Under the pieces are notes generated by a model. That model made no database searches, was not told where the DNA came from, and saw only the letters and a program-made list of their open reading frames with translations. The translations under genes and the position numbers were made by a program. Shown here one piece after another: positions 7,519 to 16,659 of a stretch of 64,000 nucleotides of DNA (within the stretch, counting starts at the first letter, position 1; each line of letters begins with the position of its first letter). This DNA comes from Pseudoalteromonas umbrosa (lineage in GTDB: Bacteria > Pseudomonadota > Gammaproteobacteria > Enterobacterales > Alteromonadaceae): NCBI RefSeq assembly GCF_030125375.1, contig NZ_JASJUU010000024.1, positions 1 to 64,000 on the forward strand, read 5' to 3'.

Positions 7519-9855
7519 ATGTTGCAAAAGCGCTTGATGTGGTTGGCCAGTGCTCTGTTAGCACTCAGTGGCTGTGCCATACTGGGAGTGAGTCACTATG
7601 ATGACTTATTTGGACCAGAGCAACCACGTCAACGTGTGGTTGATTACCGTCAAGGTGGCGCGCAGTATTTGCAGCAAGTAAAGCCCATTTTGGATAATCG
7701 CTGTGTGGTGTGTCACGGCTGTTACGATGCACCTTGTCAGTTGAAGCTGAGTTCGCCACAAGGCGTTGAACGCGGATTGAGTAAAGAATTAGTGTATGAC
7801 GGTACGCGTATCTTAGCGACACCACCAACTCGCCTCTTATTTGATGCAACAACGACTGCTCAGTGGCGAGATAAGGGGTTTACACCGGTATTAAATGAAC
7901 GTGTGCAAACCTCTTATGCTAACTTGCAGGGAAGTGTGATGTATCACAGCCTACGGCTTAAACAGCGCACGGCGTTTCCTGTGCAATCAGTCTTAGGTGA
8001 AGAGTACGACTTTTCATTAGATAGACAGCAGACTTGTCCAACGATGGATGAATATGAGCAATATGCTAAGACCAATCCACATGCAGGTATGCCCTATGGT
8101 TTACCAGCACTGACCTCTGAAGAATATGCTCAGCTGCAGAGTTGGCTAGAGCAAGGTGCACTGATGGGGGAAGTCCCCGCGCCAAAGACTTCTGTGATTT
8201 CACAGGTCAACAAATGGGAAGCGTTTTTAAATCAATCAGGCAATAAACATCAGTTGGCTGCACGCTATATTTATGAGCATTGGTATTTGGCCAACATCTA
8301 CTTTAGTGACCATAGCCATTCAGACTTTTTTAAATTAGTGAGATCAAAAACCCCACCTGGAGAGCCGATTGAGTTGATCGCGACTGTTCGGCCATTTGAC
8401 GACCCGAAAGTCTCACGAGTTTATTATCGTCTGATGCATGAACGCAGCACCATTTTGTCTAAAACACATCTGCCGCTGGCACTCAGTGATAAAAAAATGG
8501 CGCGCTTGTATGCGCAATTTATTGACAGTGATTATCAAGTATCTGAGCTGCCCGGTTATGCGCCCAAATTGGCAGCAAACCCATTTAAGACATTTGCAGC
8601 CATACCGGTTAAATCTCGCTATCAATTTATGTTGGACGAAGCTGAGCTGATCGTAAAAGGCTTTATTAAAGGCCCTGTATGTCGCGGGCAAATCGCCCTG
8701 AATGTGATTAATGATCATTTCTGGGTAACCTTTGTTGACCCTGAAAAAAATGCGTCCCCTGCGGTAGAAGCACTGTTAATAGCCCATGATGATGATTTGT
8801 TGTTGCCTGCAGCTGAGCAAAGCAATGCCTTGCCGTTATCAAGCTGGGCAAAATACGCCAAACATCAAAGCGATTACCTAGAAGCAAAAACGCGCTTGTC
8901 GGAAGAGATATTTAACCGAGGTGGTAAGTTAGATTTAAACTTGATTTGGCAAGGAGATGGTCATAACCCCAATGCAGCCTTAACTATTTTCCGTCATTTT
9001 AACAGTGCAACCGTTGTTAAAGGGCTTGTGGGGCAGCAGCCAAAAACTGCTTGGGTATTAGACTATGCGCTGTTTGAACGCATTCATTATTTGCTGGTGG
9101 CTGGGTTTGACGTATATGGCAACATAGGTCATCAATTAATAACGCGATTATATATGGACTTTTTGCGCCTTGAAGGCGAGCAGAACTTTTTGAACTTACT
9201 GCCGCAAAGCCACCGCCAAGCCATTAAACAGCACTGGTACCGCAACTCTCATTTGAGTTTAAGCGAATTTATTAATCGCAAGAGCTTGTTGGGCGCACCG
9301 AGCCATATTCAGTATCACAGTCACGACCCACAACGCGAGCTCTATGACAAATTGACAGCCTATTTAACACCTGTATTGCATACAGAATATGATTATATGT
9401 CAGTCCCTGATACGCTAAAAACACTGAATCATTTACCCATCGAAGCCATCAATACATTGCCACAAGTTACTTTTATTTTGGCAAACGACGAGTTGGGCGA
9501 ACTTAAGGGCTATACTTTGCTGCGCCATAATGCCCACTTTAATATCTCATCTTTACTGAATGAAGCAGGTCAGCGAGCTTATAAAGAGGACTATGTGACC
9601 CTGTTACCGGGCTTTGTTGGAGATTACCCTGAAGCTATATGGTACTTGCCAAATCAGGCGCACATAACCGCGTTTAGCGATGGCTTAAAGCGCGTCTCGG
9701 ATGAAGCAAGTTATCAGGCGTTAAAAGCGCAGTTTGGGATCAGGCGCACTCATCCTCAGTTTTGGCAATATAGTGACTTATTGCATCAGATTGCGCAGCA
9801 CGCGCGAGGTGTAGAGTTTGGTCTATTTGATTACAACCGACTAGAGAATCGATAA
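7519..9855 (+). CDS. cti: Fatty acid cis/trans isomerase
   Basis: A 778-residue periplasmic haem enzyme that converts cis-unsaturated fatty acids of membrane phospholipids to trans, stiffening the membrane under solvent or heat stress. The sequence shows a lipoprotein-like signal (LALSGC, Cys19) and a c-type haem motif CVVCH at residues 62-66, followed by two further cysteines (CYDAPC). Length is typical of the family. The start ATG follows GAGGG. It is probably in a two-gene operon with the acidic protein before it. Confidence 0.9.
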   Translation: MLQKRLMWLASALLALSGCAILGVSHYDDLFGPEQPRQRVVDYRQGGAQYLQQVKPILDNRCVVCHGCYDAPCQLKLSSPQGVERGLSKELVYDGTRILATPPTRLLFDATTTAQWRDKGFTPVLNERVQTSYANLQGSVMYHSLRLKQRTAFPVQSVLGEEYDFSLDRQQTCPTMDEYEQYAKTNPHAGMPYGLPALTSEEYAQLQSWLEQGALMGEVPAPKTSVISQVNKWEAFLNQSGNKHQLAARYIYEHWYLANIYFSDHSHSDFFKLVRSKTPPGEPIELIATVRPFDDPKVSRVYYRLMHERSTILSKTHLPLALSDKKMARLYAQFIDSDYQVSELPGYAPKLAANPFKTFAAIPVKSRYQFMLDEAELIVKGFIKGPVCRGQIALNVINDHFWVTFVDPEKNASPAVEALLIAHDDDLLLPAAEQSNALPLSSWAKYAKHQSDYLEAKTRLSEEIFNRGGKLDLNLIWQGDGHNPNAALTIFRHFNSATVVKGLVGQQPKTAWVLDYALFERIHYLLVAGFDVYGNIGHQLITRLYMDFLRLEGEQNFLNLLPQSHRQAIKQHWYRNSHLSLSEFINRKSLLGAPSHIQYHSHDPQRELYDKLTAYLTPVLHTEYDYMSVPDTLKTLNHLPIEAINTLPQVTFILANDELGELKGYTLLRHNAHFNISSLLNEAGQRAYKEDYVTLLPGFVGDYPEAIWYLPNQAHITAFSDGLKRVSDEASYQALKAQFGIRRTHPQFWQYSDLLHQIAQHARGVEFGLFDYNRLENR

Positions 9856-9862
9856 ATAAAAA

Positions 9863-9892
9863 AGTGGTGACAGCTGCTCAGCTGGCACCACT
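9863..9892 (-). terminator. Rho-independent terminator of the peroxiredoxin-like gene
   Basis: AGTGGTG pairs with CACCACT, with an inner AGCTG/CAGCT stem. On the minus strand a T-run follows (the A-run at 9855-9863). It lies between the convergent cti and peroxiredoxin-like genes. Confidence 0.8.
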
Positions 9893-9903
9893 TATCGCCT
9901 CGC

Positions 9904-10530
9904 TTAAAGTTTACTGGCCGCTGTCGCTGCAGCCAGTAACACGTTTTCATCCAAACGCACTTTGTAATTTGGATTAGCGTATTGGAACTGAATTAAGCCC
10001 TTTTTATCGATAACAAAGACTGCAGGCACAGGCAGTGCAACACGGTCCTTCCCATCGAGATCAACAAAGTTTACTCCTAGCTTGTTACGATATGCTTTGG
10101 CGGTTTTGTCATCCAAGTAATAAGCTAACCCGAGTGCTTGAGAATAAGCCAACTCAGCATCAGACAGCAGCATATAATTGGGTGACTCTATGGTACTTTT
10201 AGCAAGAGATTGTGATGAGTCTGGTGAAATAGCCACTATCTGTACACCTAATTCTTTCAGTTGCGGCTCAATTTTTTGGATCCCGTTCAGTTGGCGCACA
10301 CAGTACGGGCACCATCCGCCACGATAAACGACCACGAGGGTCGTTTTGTTTTGATATAGCTTGGCTAAATCGACCGCTTTACCCTGACTATTTTTTAATG
10401 TCATCGCTGGCGCGTCTAACCCCGGTAGCAGCGGCGCCACCGTTTCTTGTGAGTTACTGATGTTAGTGACAGTTGCCGCAGATGCGCTTGGTAGTACAGC
10501 TAATAGTAAAGCAAAGAGTAATACTTGCAT
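9904..10530 (-). CDS. Exported peroxiredoxin-like (AhpC/TSA) protein
   Basis: A 208-residue thioredoxin-fold protein with a signal peptide (MQVLLFALLLAVLPSASA). The redox motif GGWCPYCVRQL (Cys-x-x-Cys near residue 75) sits in the peroxiredoxin-like position, after VVVYRGG. The CxxC rather than TxxC motif suggests a periplasmic peroxidase or thiol reductase. GAGGAACTT precedes the start. It is divergent from the dUTPase gene, with about 120 bp between. Confidence 0.8.
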   Translation of the reverse strand: MQVLLFALLLAVLPSASAATVTNISNSQETVAPLLPGLDAPAMTLKNSQGKAVDLAKLYQNKTTLVVVYRGGWCPYCVRQLNGIQKIEPQLKELGVQIVAISPDSSQSLAKSTIESPNYMLLSDAELAYSQALGLAYYLDDKTAKAYRNKLGVNFVDLDGKDRVALPVPAVFVIDKKGLIQFQYANPNYKVRLDENVLLAAATAASKL

Positions 10531-10649
10531 AAGTTCCTCGATAAAAATGATTGGTCAGTGATATAAGACAGGCAAAGTGACGAAAGGCTTTCGCTCGGGT
10601 ATGATATTGTGTGTAACTTTTATAATTTATCAGGTCAAAGAGAGCGAAT

Positions 10650-11270
10650 ATGTCTGCAAATATCACAAAGCTGGTGGTAATGCTGGAAATGCAAAATGCG
10701 ATGAATACCAAGGTGCATGAACAATGGTTTAGTCAGGGTTTTGAATGGTATCGAGCTATTTGGGTCGAGTGTGCAGAAATGCTAGACCACTACGGTTGGA
10801 AGTGGTGGAAAAAACAAACTCCAGACACAGAGCAGGTGATTTTAGAGCTGGTAGATATTTTTCACTTTGGTTTATCACTGCGTATTGATGGCGAAACCTC
10901 ATTTGAAGAGTTGGCACAGCAGTTAGATCAAGAGCTTGCTGCTCCGAACCAAGCTGATGATTTCAAACAAACGCTTGAGTTGTTGGCTGCCAGTGCTGTG
11001 GCCGACAAAGCATTCAATGCGGCAGCATTTGCAGGATGCATGGCGCAAATTGGTATGAGTATCGATGATTTATACCGAGGGTATGTGGGTAAAAATACGT
11101 TGAACTTCTTCCGTCAAGATCACGGTTATAAAGAGGGTACCTACATCAAAGAGTGGGATGGCAAAGAGGATAATGAGCACTTGGTGGAGATAGTCAAAAG
11201 TCTAGACACTGAGCATCCAGACTTTGCTAAGCAAGTATATAGTGGCTTACAGGCACGTTACCCTGCATAA
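10650..11270 (+). CDS. Dimeric dUTP diphosphatase
   Basis: A 206-residue all-alpha NTP pyrophosphohydrolase of the dimeric dUTPase (dUTPase_2) type, hydrolysing dUTP to dUMP to keep uracil out of DNA. It shows the metal-binding pattern WVECAEMLDHYGWKWWK, followed by ELVDIFHF. The length and the Trp-rich region fit the family. It is monocistronic. The following 276 bp are gene-free apart from possible weak hairpins. Confidence 0.85.
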   Translation: MSANITKLVVMLEMQNAMNTKVHEQWFSQGFEWYRAIWVECAEMLDHYGWKWWKKQTPDTEQVILELVDIFHFGLSLRIDGETSFEELAQQLDQELAAPNQADDFKQTLELLAASAVADKAFNAAAFAGCMAQIGMSIDDLYRGYVGKNTLNFFRQDHGYKEGTYIKEWDGKEDNEHLVEIVKSLDTEHPDFAKQVYSGLQARYPA

Positions 11271-11546
11271 AATATCAACGATAAACAGCGCGTGCTAGTC
11301 ACTCGCGGGTTACCTTCAGCGATCTCTTTTAGAGGTTGCTGATGGTAATAGACTTGAATGCAATACATTTTATCCCTTTGACAGCTTGTTATAGTATGGT
11401 GCAGAGGGTTGTAGTGAAAAACGACGCAGATAATCTGCGCAGTGATGCTGCGGTTTTTAGGTGCATGAGGTCTTAAATGTGTAGGTACAGCCTTGCCGTT
11501 ATGGAGCTGACGTATAGTAGTAATATCGAGGCTGCGGAAGCTAAAT

Positions 11547-13517
11547 CTACTTTATTTTGATAAGATCTTTGTTCCCTTCTCTAGTAAACCCAATCACAAC
11601 ACCTTCCGAATGAGTATCGTAAATCTTTTTAATGTTGCCCTCTGAAGGCGTAATATCCCTCGTTTCGTTGGTATCTAAATCTAAAAAGTATATCTTGTCT
11701 TTTTCAATATAATAGAGGTTATTATTGTAGATAGACCACTGGTCATTTTCCTCAAAAAACTTGTTGCTCAAGATTACTTCAGATTCAGTCAGATTGTTCA
11801 ATGATGACTTGTAAATCCCATCACTATTGAGCCTAGTGAAATAAATGCTATTGGATTTGCAGTCTAGTTGAAAGCTGCTTACACCTTGCATCAAGATTTC
11901 TGTTTCAAAACTTTGCAAGTTAACACTAGTTAAATTCCATATTGTATCAACGAGCTGTGTTGAAATAACTTCATTTTTTATATTGCATCTTTCTTTTATA
12001 TTTTTAAATTTACTCCCGTTTTTTTCTGTTGTTATTGGTTTTATTTCGTTTCCAATCAATAGATTTATTTGATTGTCTAATGTGAAAGCTAGAGTTTTAT
12101 CATGCAAGGCGGTTAAGTATTCTATATTATACCTTTCATTAAAGTTGGTAACTTTTCTTGATATTTCTTCTGTGTGCTTCCAAATTTGGGGTATATGAGA
12201 GTCATACAATATATAATAATATTCAAGGCTGTTGCTTAACTCAATAGTGCTTTCAAATGAGGGTTTTTCGATATTAAGTAAGGCTAGGTTGAGCTGTTTA
12301 AGATTGCCTTTAGATGTTACAAAGCCCAAGCGCTTATCATAATATAATGTGTTGATTTTCTCATTAAACTTAACTAGCTGCGTGGTCTTCATCTGTTCTA
12401 TTTCGATTTCACTGATGGTGTTTCCATTCTCAATAAAGTACAGGCTGTTTCCACTTGCGTTCCAAGCAGTGTTATACAGAAATGTAGATGAGCTTAGTAT
12501 TGTTTTTATATTTCTTGATTTTAAATCAAATACTCTTAAAGTTGATCCCGTATTTTGATCGCTGCTAATAATGGCCAGCTGGCTCTCGTCGGGGCTCAAG
12601 CTCAGGCTATAGTCTCCATAGGTATTTTCAAAAGGTGGAAGAATATCACGGCTTTCACCAGTGGGAATAAATAGCTTTTTAATCTTCATTGGGGTGTGGT
12701 GGTTTTCTTTATAAGAATAATAAAGCCACTTGTTTTCTTTATCCACAGCGATAGGGCTGGTACTGAATACTGAGCCACAAGATGTGATGTATTCAGGAGC
12801 GGATAAATTGAAGCTTTCATCAATAATTACTTTGTAGATACCACAATTTTCTTCTTTATATTGCTGAAAGTATAGCGTGCTACTTAACTCTACCCAGTAT
12901 GGTGATGTTGTGTTATCCGGTAACTTCATAATTCGTGAGCCATTCAAATCCCGTATAATCACTTTATATTTACTATCATGATTGCTCACATAGCTAAATA
13001 AATTTTTTGAATAATTATAAGTGAAGTAAGTTTCACTACCGGATTCATTTGTAATTTTTTCGTACAAAGGTGAATGGATACTTTTATTTTCTAAGTTAAT
13101 AAAAGAGAAATAAAGTAATGCCATGACTGTAATGATAAATATCGAAATTTTGAGCCGATTGTTTTTTACAGGCAAGGGAATGAGATTATCTTTTTTAGGA
13201 TTGACTTTTTTTAGTTCACAGTTGATGGAAAAGCCTTTACCTCTGTGGGTTTTGATTAATGATTTCTCGTCACCTAAGGCTTTTCTGATTTCATAAATTT
13301 CGTTATTAATACTCTCTTTCTTAACGAATTTATTAGGCCATAAATTTTTTAATAAATCATCAAATGAGCATAGCTCGTTATTATTATCAAGCAGGTATTT
13401 TAAAAGCTCATAAGTTTGCTTTCTAAGAAAAGTACTTTGTCCATTTGTGCTTTGTAAGTTCATAGTTGAACAATCTAGTTTCCATCCATTGAAATAATAC
13501 AGCAATTTACACCTCAT
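11547..13517 (-). CDS. Membrane-bound winged-helix regulator with TolB/PD40-like periplasmic domain (ToxR/CadC-type)
   Basis: A 656-residue protein. Residues about 20-110 form an OmpR-type winged helix, with LRKQTYELLKYLLDN and IRKALGDEKSLIKTHRGKGF as recognisable landmarks. One membrane helix follows (ISIFIITVMALLYFSFI, about 125-142). The remaining roughly 500 residues are a periplasmic beta-propeller-like region with repeats such as SLSPDESQLAIIS. Proteins of this design sense an extracytoplasmic signal and activate an adjacent operon. It is divergent from the biosynthetic cluster starting at 13979, so it is the likely pathway-specific regulator. By eye the gene is more AT-rich than its neighbours, which may indicate transfer. 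A start at ATG 13517 is assumed; the ribosome site is weak. Confidence 0.8.
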   Translation of the reverse strand: MRCKLLYYFNGWKLDCSTMNLQSTNGQSTFLRKQTYELLKYLLDNNNELCSFDDLLKNLWPNKFVKKESINNEIYEIRKALGDEKSLIKTHRGKGFSINCELKKVNPKKDNLIPLPVKNNRLKISIFIITVMALLYFSFINLENKSIHSPLYEKITNESGSETYFTYNYSKNLFSYVSNHDSKYKVIIRDLNGSRIMKLPDNTTSPYWVELSSTLYFQQYKEENCGIYKVIIDESFNLSAPEYITSCGSVFSTSPIAVDKENKWLYYSYKENHHTPMKIKKLFIPTGESRDILPPFENTYGDYSLSLSPDESQLAIISSDQNTGSTLRVFDLKSRNIKTILSSSTFLYNTAWNASGNSLYFIENGNTISEIEIEQMKTTQLVKFNEKINTLYYDKRLGFVTSKGNLKQLNLALLNIEKPSFESTIELSNSLEYYYILYDSHIPQIWKHTEEISRKVTNFNERYNIEYLTALHDKTLAFTLDNQINLLIGNEIKPITTEKNGSKFKNIKERCNIKNEVISTQLVDTIWNLTSVNLQSFETEILMQGVSSFQLDCKSNSIYFTRLNSDGIYKSSLNNLTESEVILSNKFFEENDQWSIYNNNLYYIEKDKIYFLDLDTNETRDITPSEGNIKKIYDTHSEGVVIGFTREGNKDLIKIK

Positions 13518-13823
13518 TTAATCAATAGCTTCTTTTCTAGAAGTCACAATTAGAACTCTCAGCCCTTTATATTCATGGCTAAGAAGTAATAAAATCTCAT
13601 AACGTCATAAATAAAAATATCACTTGTGAAGGTCTAATCTCGGCTACTAGAGTGCTAGACAACTGCGTGTAGACAGAAATCATCTTTGTCATTTCAAAAC
13701 TTCGAACACAGGCTTTCCCTTAAAAAGGAAAGGTTCTGACAATGTCGCCCCCAACATATGAACATAATAATGGTACTTGAAATTTGAACATGAAGTAACC
13801 TATAAAAGTAATTTTTTCAACAA

Positions 13824-13871
13824 TTTGATGCTTTTTGATAATTATCAGTTGTTTTTTTGATGCTTTTTGAT
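13824..13871. promoter_or_regulatory. Perfect 16-bp direct repeat, candidate operator of the cluster
   Basis: TTTGATGCTTTTTGAT occurs at 13824-13839 and again, identically, at 13856-13871. The 32-bp offset (about three helical turns) would put both copies on one DNA face. It lies in the gene-free 461 bp between the divergent winged-helix regulator and the cluster, about 110 bp before the first cluster gene. OmpR-type winged-helix proteins commonly bind tandem direct repeats, so I infer this is their site. The rest of 13518-13978 is AT-rich with no gene visible. Confidence 0.55.
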
Positions 13872-13978
13872 TTGTGTTTTTTTTATCTCAATGTCACTTT
13901 CCGCTAACAAAATTTTAAACCGTCTGAGATTTGCTCTCACAGGCATATCATCAATAAGAAGAAAGTAGCGAAGTAAAC

Positions 13979-14188
13979 ATGAAAAGAAACAAATATAAAT
14001 TGCTCAAGTTAAATTCCCTCTTATTACAAGCTTCACTCGTATTCATTGGTTCGCTTGCGCTGTCTGAACCATCGAGTCAAGAAGGCCGTTATGTGGAAGT
14101 AATCAACAACTCCGTCATACTTTGTGCGCCTTTCCCACAATGTAAAGACCAATCGAGAGACCTAAATCAAGAACATAAGTCAGTCTAA
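13979..14188 (+). CDS. Small exported or membrane peptide at the head of the cluster
   Basis: A 69-residue protein with a basic N-terminus (MKRNKYKLLK), a hydrophobic stretch (about residues 12-30, LNSLLLQASLVFIGSLAL), then a polar tail with two cysteines in CAPFPQC. An AGAAGAAAG ribosome site lies upstream, and it sits directly before the DUF1611 gene in the same direction. I recognise no family. It could be a small exported peptide, a membrane regulator or a precursor peptide. The short length makes it less certain than its neighbours. Confidence 0.55.
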   Translation: MKRNKYKLLKLNSLLLQASLVFIGSLALSEPSSQEGRYVEVINNSVILCAPFPQCKDQSRDLNQEHKSV

Positions 14189-14204
14189 AGGAAGTGTGAA
14201 AGTG

Positions 14205-15257
14205 ATGAAGATTAAAGGAAGGCGTGTTGTACTGTTTTGTGAAGGGCTATTTTCACCGACAACTAGCAAGGTTGCTACTTCTTTCATTCGTTATTGTGAA
14301 AATGACTGTGTAGCGGTCATAGATAGTACAAAAGCTGGTCAGGATGTGAGTGATGTACTTGGCTATGGGGCTGGAATACCAATTGTCAAAGATATCAAGA
14401 GCGCGATAGAGATAGCTTCACCAGATTTATTTATGGTCGGTATTGGACTTTTCTCTAACGAATTACCTAGTCATTTTCGTGGCACTGTGAATACGGCGTT
14501 GGAAGCTGGGTTAGATGTTGTATCTGGGCTGCACTATTTGCTTGGTGATGATGCAGAGTTTGCTGCACTGGCAAAACAACATAATTGTCAAATTTGGGAT
14601 ACAAAAAAACCGCCCCAAAATTTGCGCACGAGTGCTAATCGAGTTGCGCAGTGCGACAGTTTTGTGATCCACACGGTGGGGAGTGATTGCCGCGTAGGTA
14701 AGAAAACCACTTCATTTGAGATTGTAAAAGAAGCGGCTGAATTGGGCATTCAGGCTGCAGTTGCAGCAACGGGGCAAAGTGGGCTGTGTATTGCTGGGCA
14801 AGGCGTTGCTGTTGATGCCGTGCCAGCGGACTTTATTGCTGGGGTAAGTGAGCAATTAGTATTGGATACGGCGCCTGGGAATCAATGGGTTGTTGTTGAA
14901 GGGCAAGGTTCGTTGACTCATCCCGCATACAGTGGTGTCACTCTCGGATTACTTCATGGGGCGATGCCTGAAGCATTGGTTTTATGTCATCAGGCAAATT
15001 TAGAACATCATAAAAATTGGCCGCAAGTGCCTGTTCAACCATTACCTAAATTAATTGATCTATACGAAAAAATGGGCTCGTTTATGCGCCCATGCAAAGT
15101 AGTTGCGATTAGTGTGAATTGTGAAGGGTTGAGCAAAGACGAAGCGGGTGCATACCTGCAAAGCATTGAAAGAGAAACAGGGCTGCCAGCAACGGATGTC
15201 ATTAAATTTGGTGCAAGTAAGCTCGTTGATGCGCTGATCCGTTTTGCCGAAGGTTAA
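14205..15257 (+). CDS. DUF1611 / DgcN-like P-loop protein
   Basis: About 350 residues. The N-terminal Rossmann-like half (VVLFCEGLFSPTTSKVA) matches the DUF1611 N-domain. The C-terminal half contains a P-loop-like GSDCRVGKKTTSF, then VVEGQGSLTHPAYSGVTLGLLHG, a hallmark stretch of this family. From memory, DgcN of this family N-acylates D-glutamate in a Pseudoalteromonas catabolic pathway; usual partners are dipeptide-epimerase-like proteins, which are absent here. In this operon it may modify an amino acid substrate. Starts at GTG 14196, GTG 14202 or ATG 14205 are possible; AAAGGAAG spacing favours the last two. Confidence 0.78.
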   Translation: MKIKGRRVVLFCEGLFSPTTSKVATSFIRYCENDCVAVIDSTKAGQDVSDVLGYGAGIPIVKDIKSAIEIASPDLFMVGIGLFSNELPSHFRGTVNTALEAGLDVVSGLHYLLGDDAEFAALAKQHNCQIWDTKKPPQNLRTSANRVAQCDSFVIHTVGSDCRVGKKTTSFEIVKEAAELGIQAAVAATGQSGLCIAGQGVAVDAVPADFIAGVSEQLVLDTAPGNQWVVVEGQGSLTHPAYSGVTLGLLHGAMPEALVLCHQANLEHHKNWPQVPVQPLPKLIDLYEKMGSFMRPCKVVAISVNCEGLSKDEAGAYLQSIERETGLPATDVIKFGASKLVDALIRFAEG

Positions 15258-15302
15258 TTAGAAGAAAAAGATTTTACAAGGAAAAAGGTCGAGGAACCAC
15301 AG

Positions 15303-16649
15303 ATGTTACTTAATGTTAATCCGTTAAACAATTTATTAGAAAAAGCATATATACCATCATCAAAACCTGAAACTCAACGTGCAATTTTAGCTGCAACTTT
15401 GGCGCAGGGTAAGTCGGTGGTGAGAAACGATTTGCGATGTTTAGAAACGACAACAATGAAAGAAGCTTGCCGTGCTATTGGTGCTGTGATTACTGAGCAA
15501 GACGGCTATTTAGAAATTGAAGGTGTGGGCAGAAACTTAAGATCGAATAAGCGTGTTATAGATGCGCTGGGTTCTGGTCTTGTTTTTAGGGTGTTTTCTG
15601 CCATTACGTCATTTAGTAATACACCTGAAATTATTACCGGTGATAAAATTTTACGTGGCCGTGTTATGGCTCCTCTGTTTGACGCATTAGACCAGCTGGG
15701 TGCAAAAGTGAGCCACATTGCTGAACAAGGTCAAGCGCCAGTGGTTAATTGGGGTGGCGGCTTTGAAGGCGGGCGATGTGTGATTCCTGGTAATGTAAGC
15801 TCACAGTTTATTACGGCCATTATGTTTGCTGCGCCGTTGGCTGCAAAGCCAACAGAAATTGAGATAGTGGGTGAGATTTTATCAATTTCATACATCAAGC
15901 AAACTATTCAAGCATTAGAAATTGCAGGTATTCAAGTTGAGTGCAGTGATAATTTCTCTGTAATTACAGTATATCCTGGTGAATATCAGCCAGCTGAGTA
16001 TGCAATTAGTGGTGATTACACTTCATCATCTTATGTGATTGGTGCTGCAGCACTCTACCCTGGTAAAACAATATTGCAAAATATGAGTTTGGTGAGCCTT
16101 CAAGGTGAAAAAGCCATTTTGGATGTTGTTGAGAAGTTGGGTATTGAAATTTCATTTGATGAGCAACTTCAAGAATTAACGCTTATCAATAATCAAGGGA
16201 CTTTGTCTGGCGAGTTTGAGTTTGACGCTAGCGACTATCCAAACATTGTACCAACACTTGCCGCGATTGGAGCGTATGTTGAAGGTACATTCCGAGTTAT
16301 CGGTGGTTCAATCACTCGTTTACATAAATCACCGCGTATTAAAGCGATGGTTTCTGAACTGCAAAAAATGGGGGTTGATATCCAGCCATTGTTCAAAGAT
16401 GGTGTCTATGACGGCTTTGAAATCCATGGTAAAGCTCAGTATGAAGGTGGTTTAGAGCTTTCAAGCTGGGGCGATCATCGTATCTTCATGTCATTATTCA
16501 TCGCGTCACTACGCTGTAAGACTGCGAACCAGCTAGAAGGTTATGCGGATGTTATTTGCTCATTCCCTGATTTCTTCACTGAATTTGAGCGCTTAGGTGC
16601 AAAATTCACGGAAACCAATGGGCAAGGCGAAGTGAAAAAAGAAGCATAG
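15303..16649 (+). CDS. AroA-like (EPSP synthase fold) protein with altered catalytic residues
   Basis: A 448-residue protein aligned by eye along its whole length with 5-enolpyruvylshikimate-3-phosphate synthases: SSKPETQRAILAATLA (K21, R26), GSGLVFR (R96), SSQFITAIMFAAPLA (166-180), GDYTSSSYVIGAAAL, and GDHRIFM (391-397). Phosphate-binding landmarks are kept. The catalytic acids and lysine of E. coli AroA (D313, E341, K411) align with N314, K342 and C419. It is therefore unlikely to be a normal EPSP synthase and may act on another substrate or by other chemistry. GAGGAA precedes the ATG. It is second or third in the operon, followed 10 bp later by the SDR. Confidence 0.85.
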   Translation: MLLNVNPLNNLLEKAYIPSSKPETQRAILAATLAQGKSVVRNDLRCLETTTMKEACRAIGAVITEQDGYLEIEGVGRNLRSNKRVIDALGSGLVFRVFSAITSFSNTPEIITGDKILRGRVMAPLFDALDQLGAKVSHIAEQGQAPVVNWGGGFEGGRCVIPGNVSSQFITAIMFAAPLAAKPTEIEIVGEILSISYIKQTIQALEIAGIQVECSDNFSVITVYPGEYQPAEYAISGDYTSSSYVIGAAALYPGKTILQNMSLVSLQGEKAILDVVEKLGIEISFDEQLQELTLINNQGTLSGEFEFDASDYPNIVPTLAAIGAYVEGTFRVIGGSITRLHKSPRIKAMVSELQKMGVDIQPLFKDGVYDGFEIHGKAQYEGGLELSSWGDHRIFMSLFIASLRCKTANQLEGYADVICSFPDFFTEFERLGAKFTETNGQGEVKKEA

Positions 16650-16659
16650 TGACATTGAT

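Noticed and set aside
15303..16649. Annotation as a standard aroA for shikimate synthesis
   Set aside because: The catalytic D, E and K positions are replaced and the gene sits in a specialised operon.
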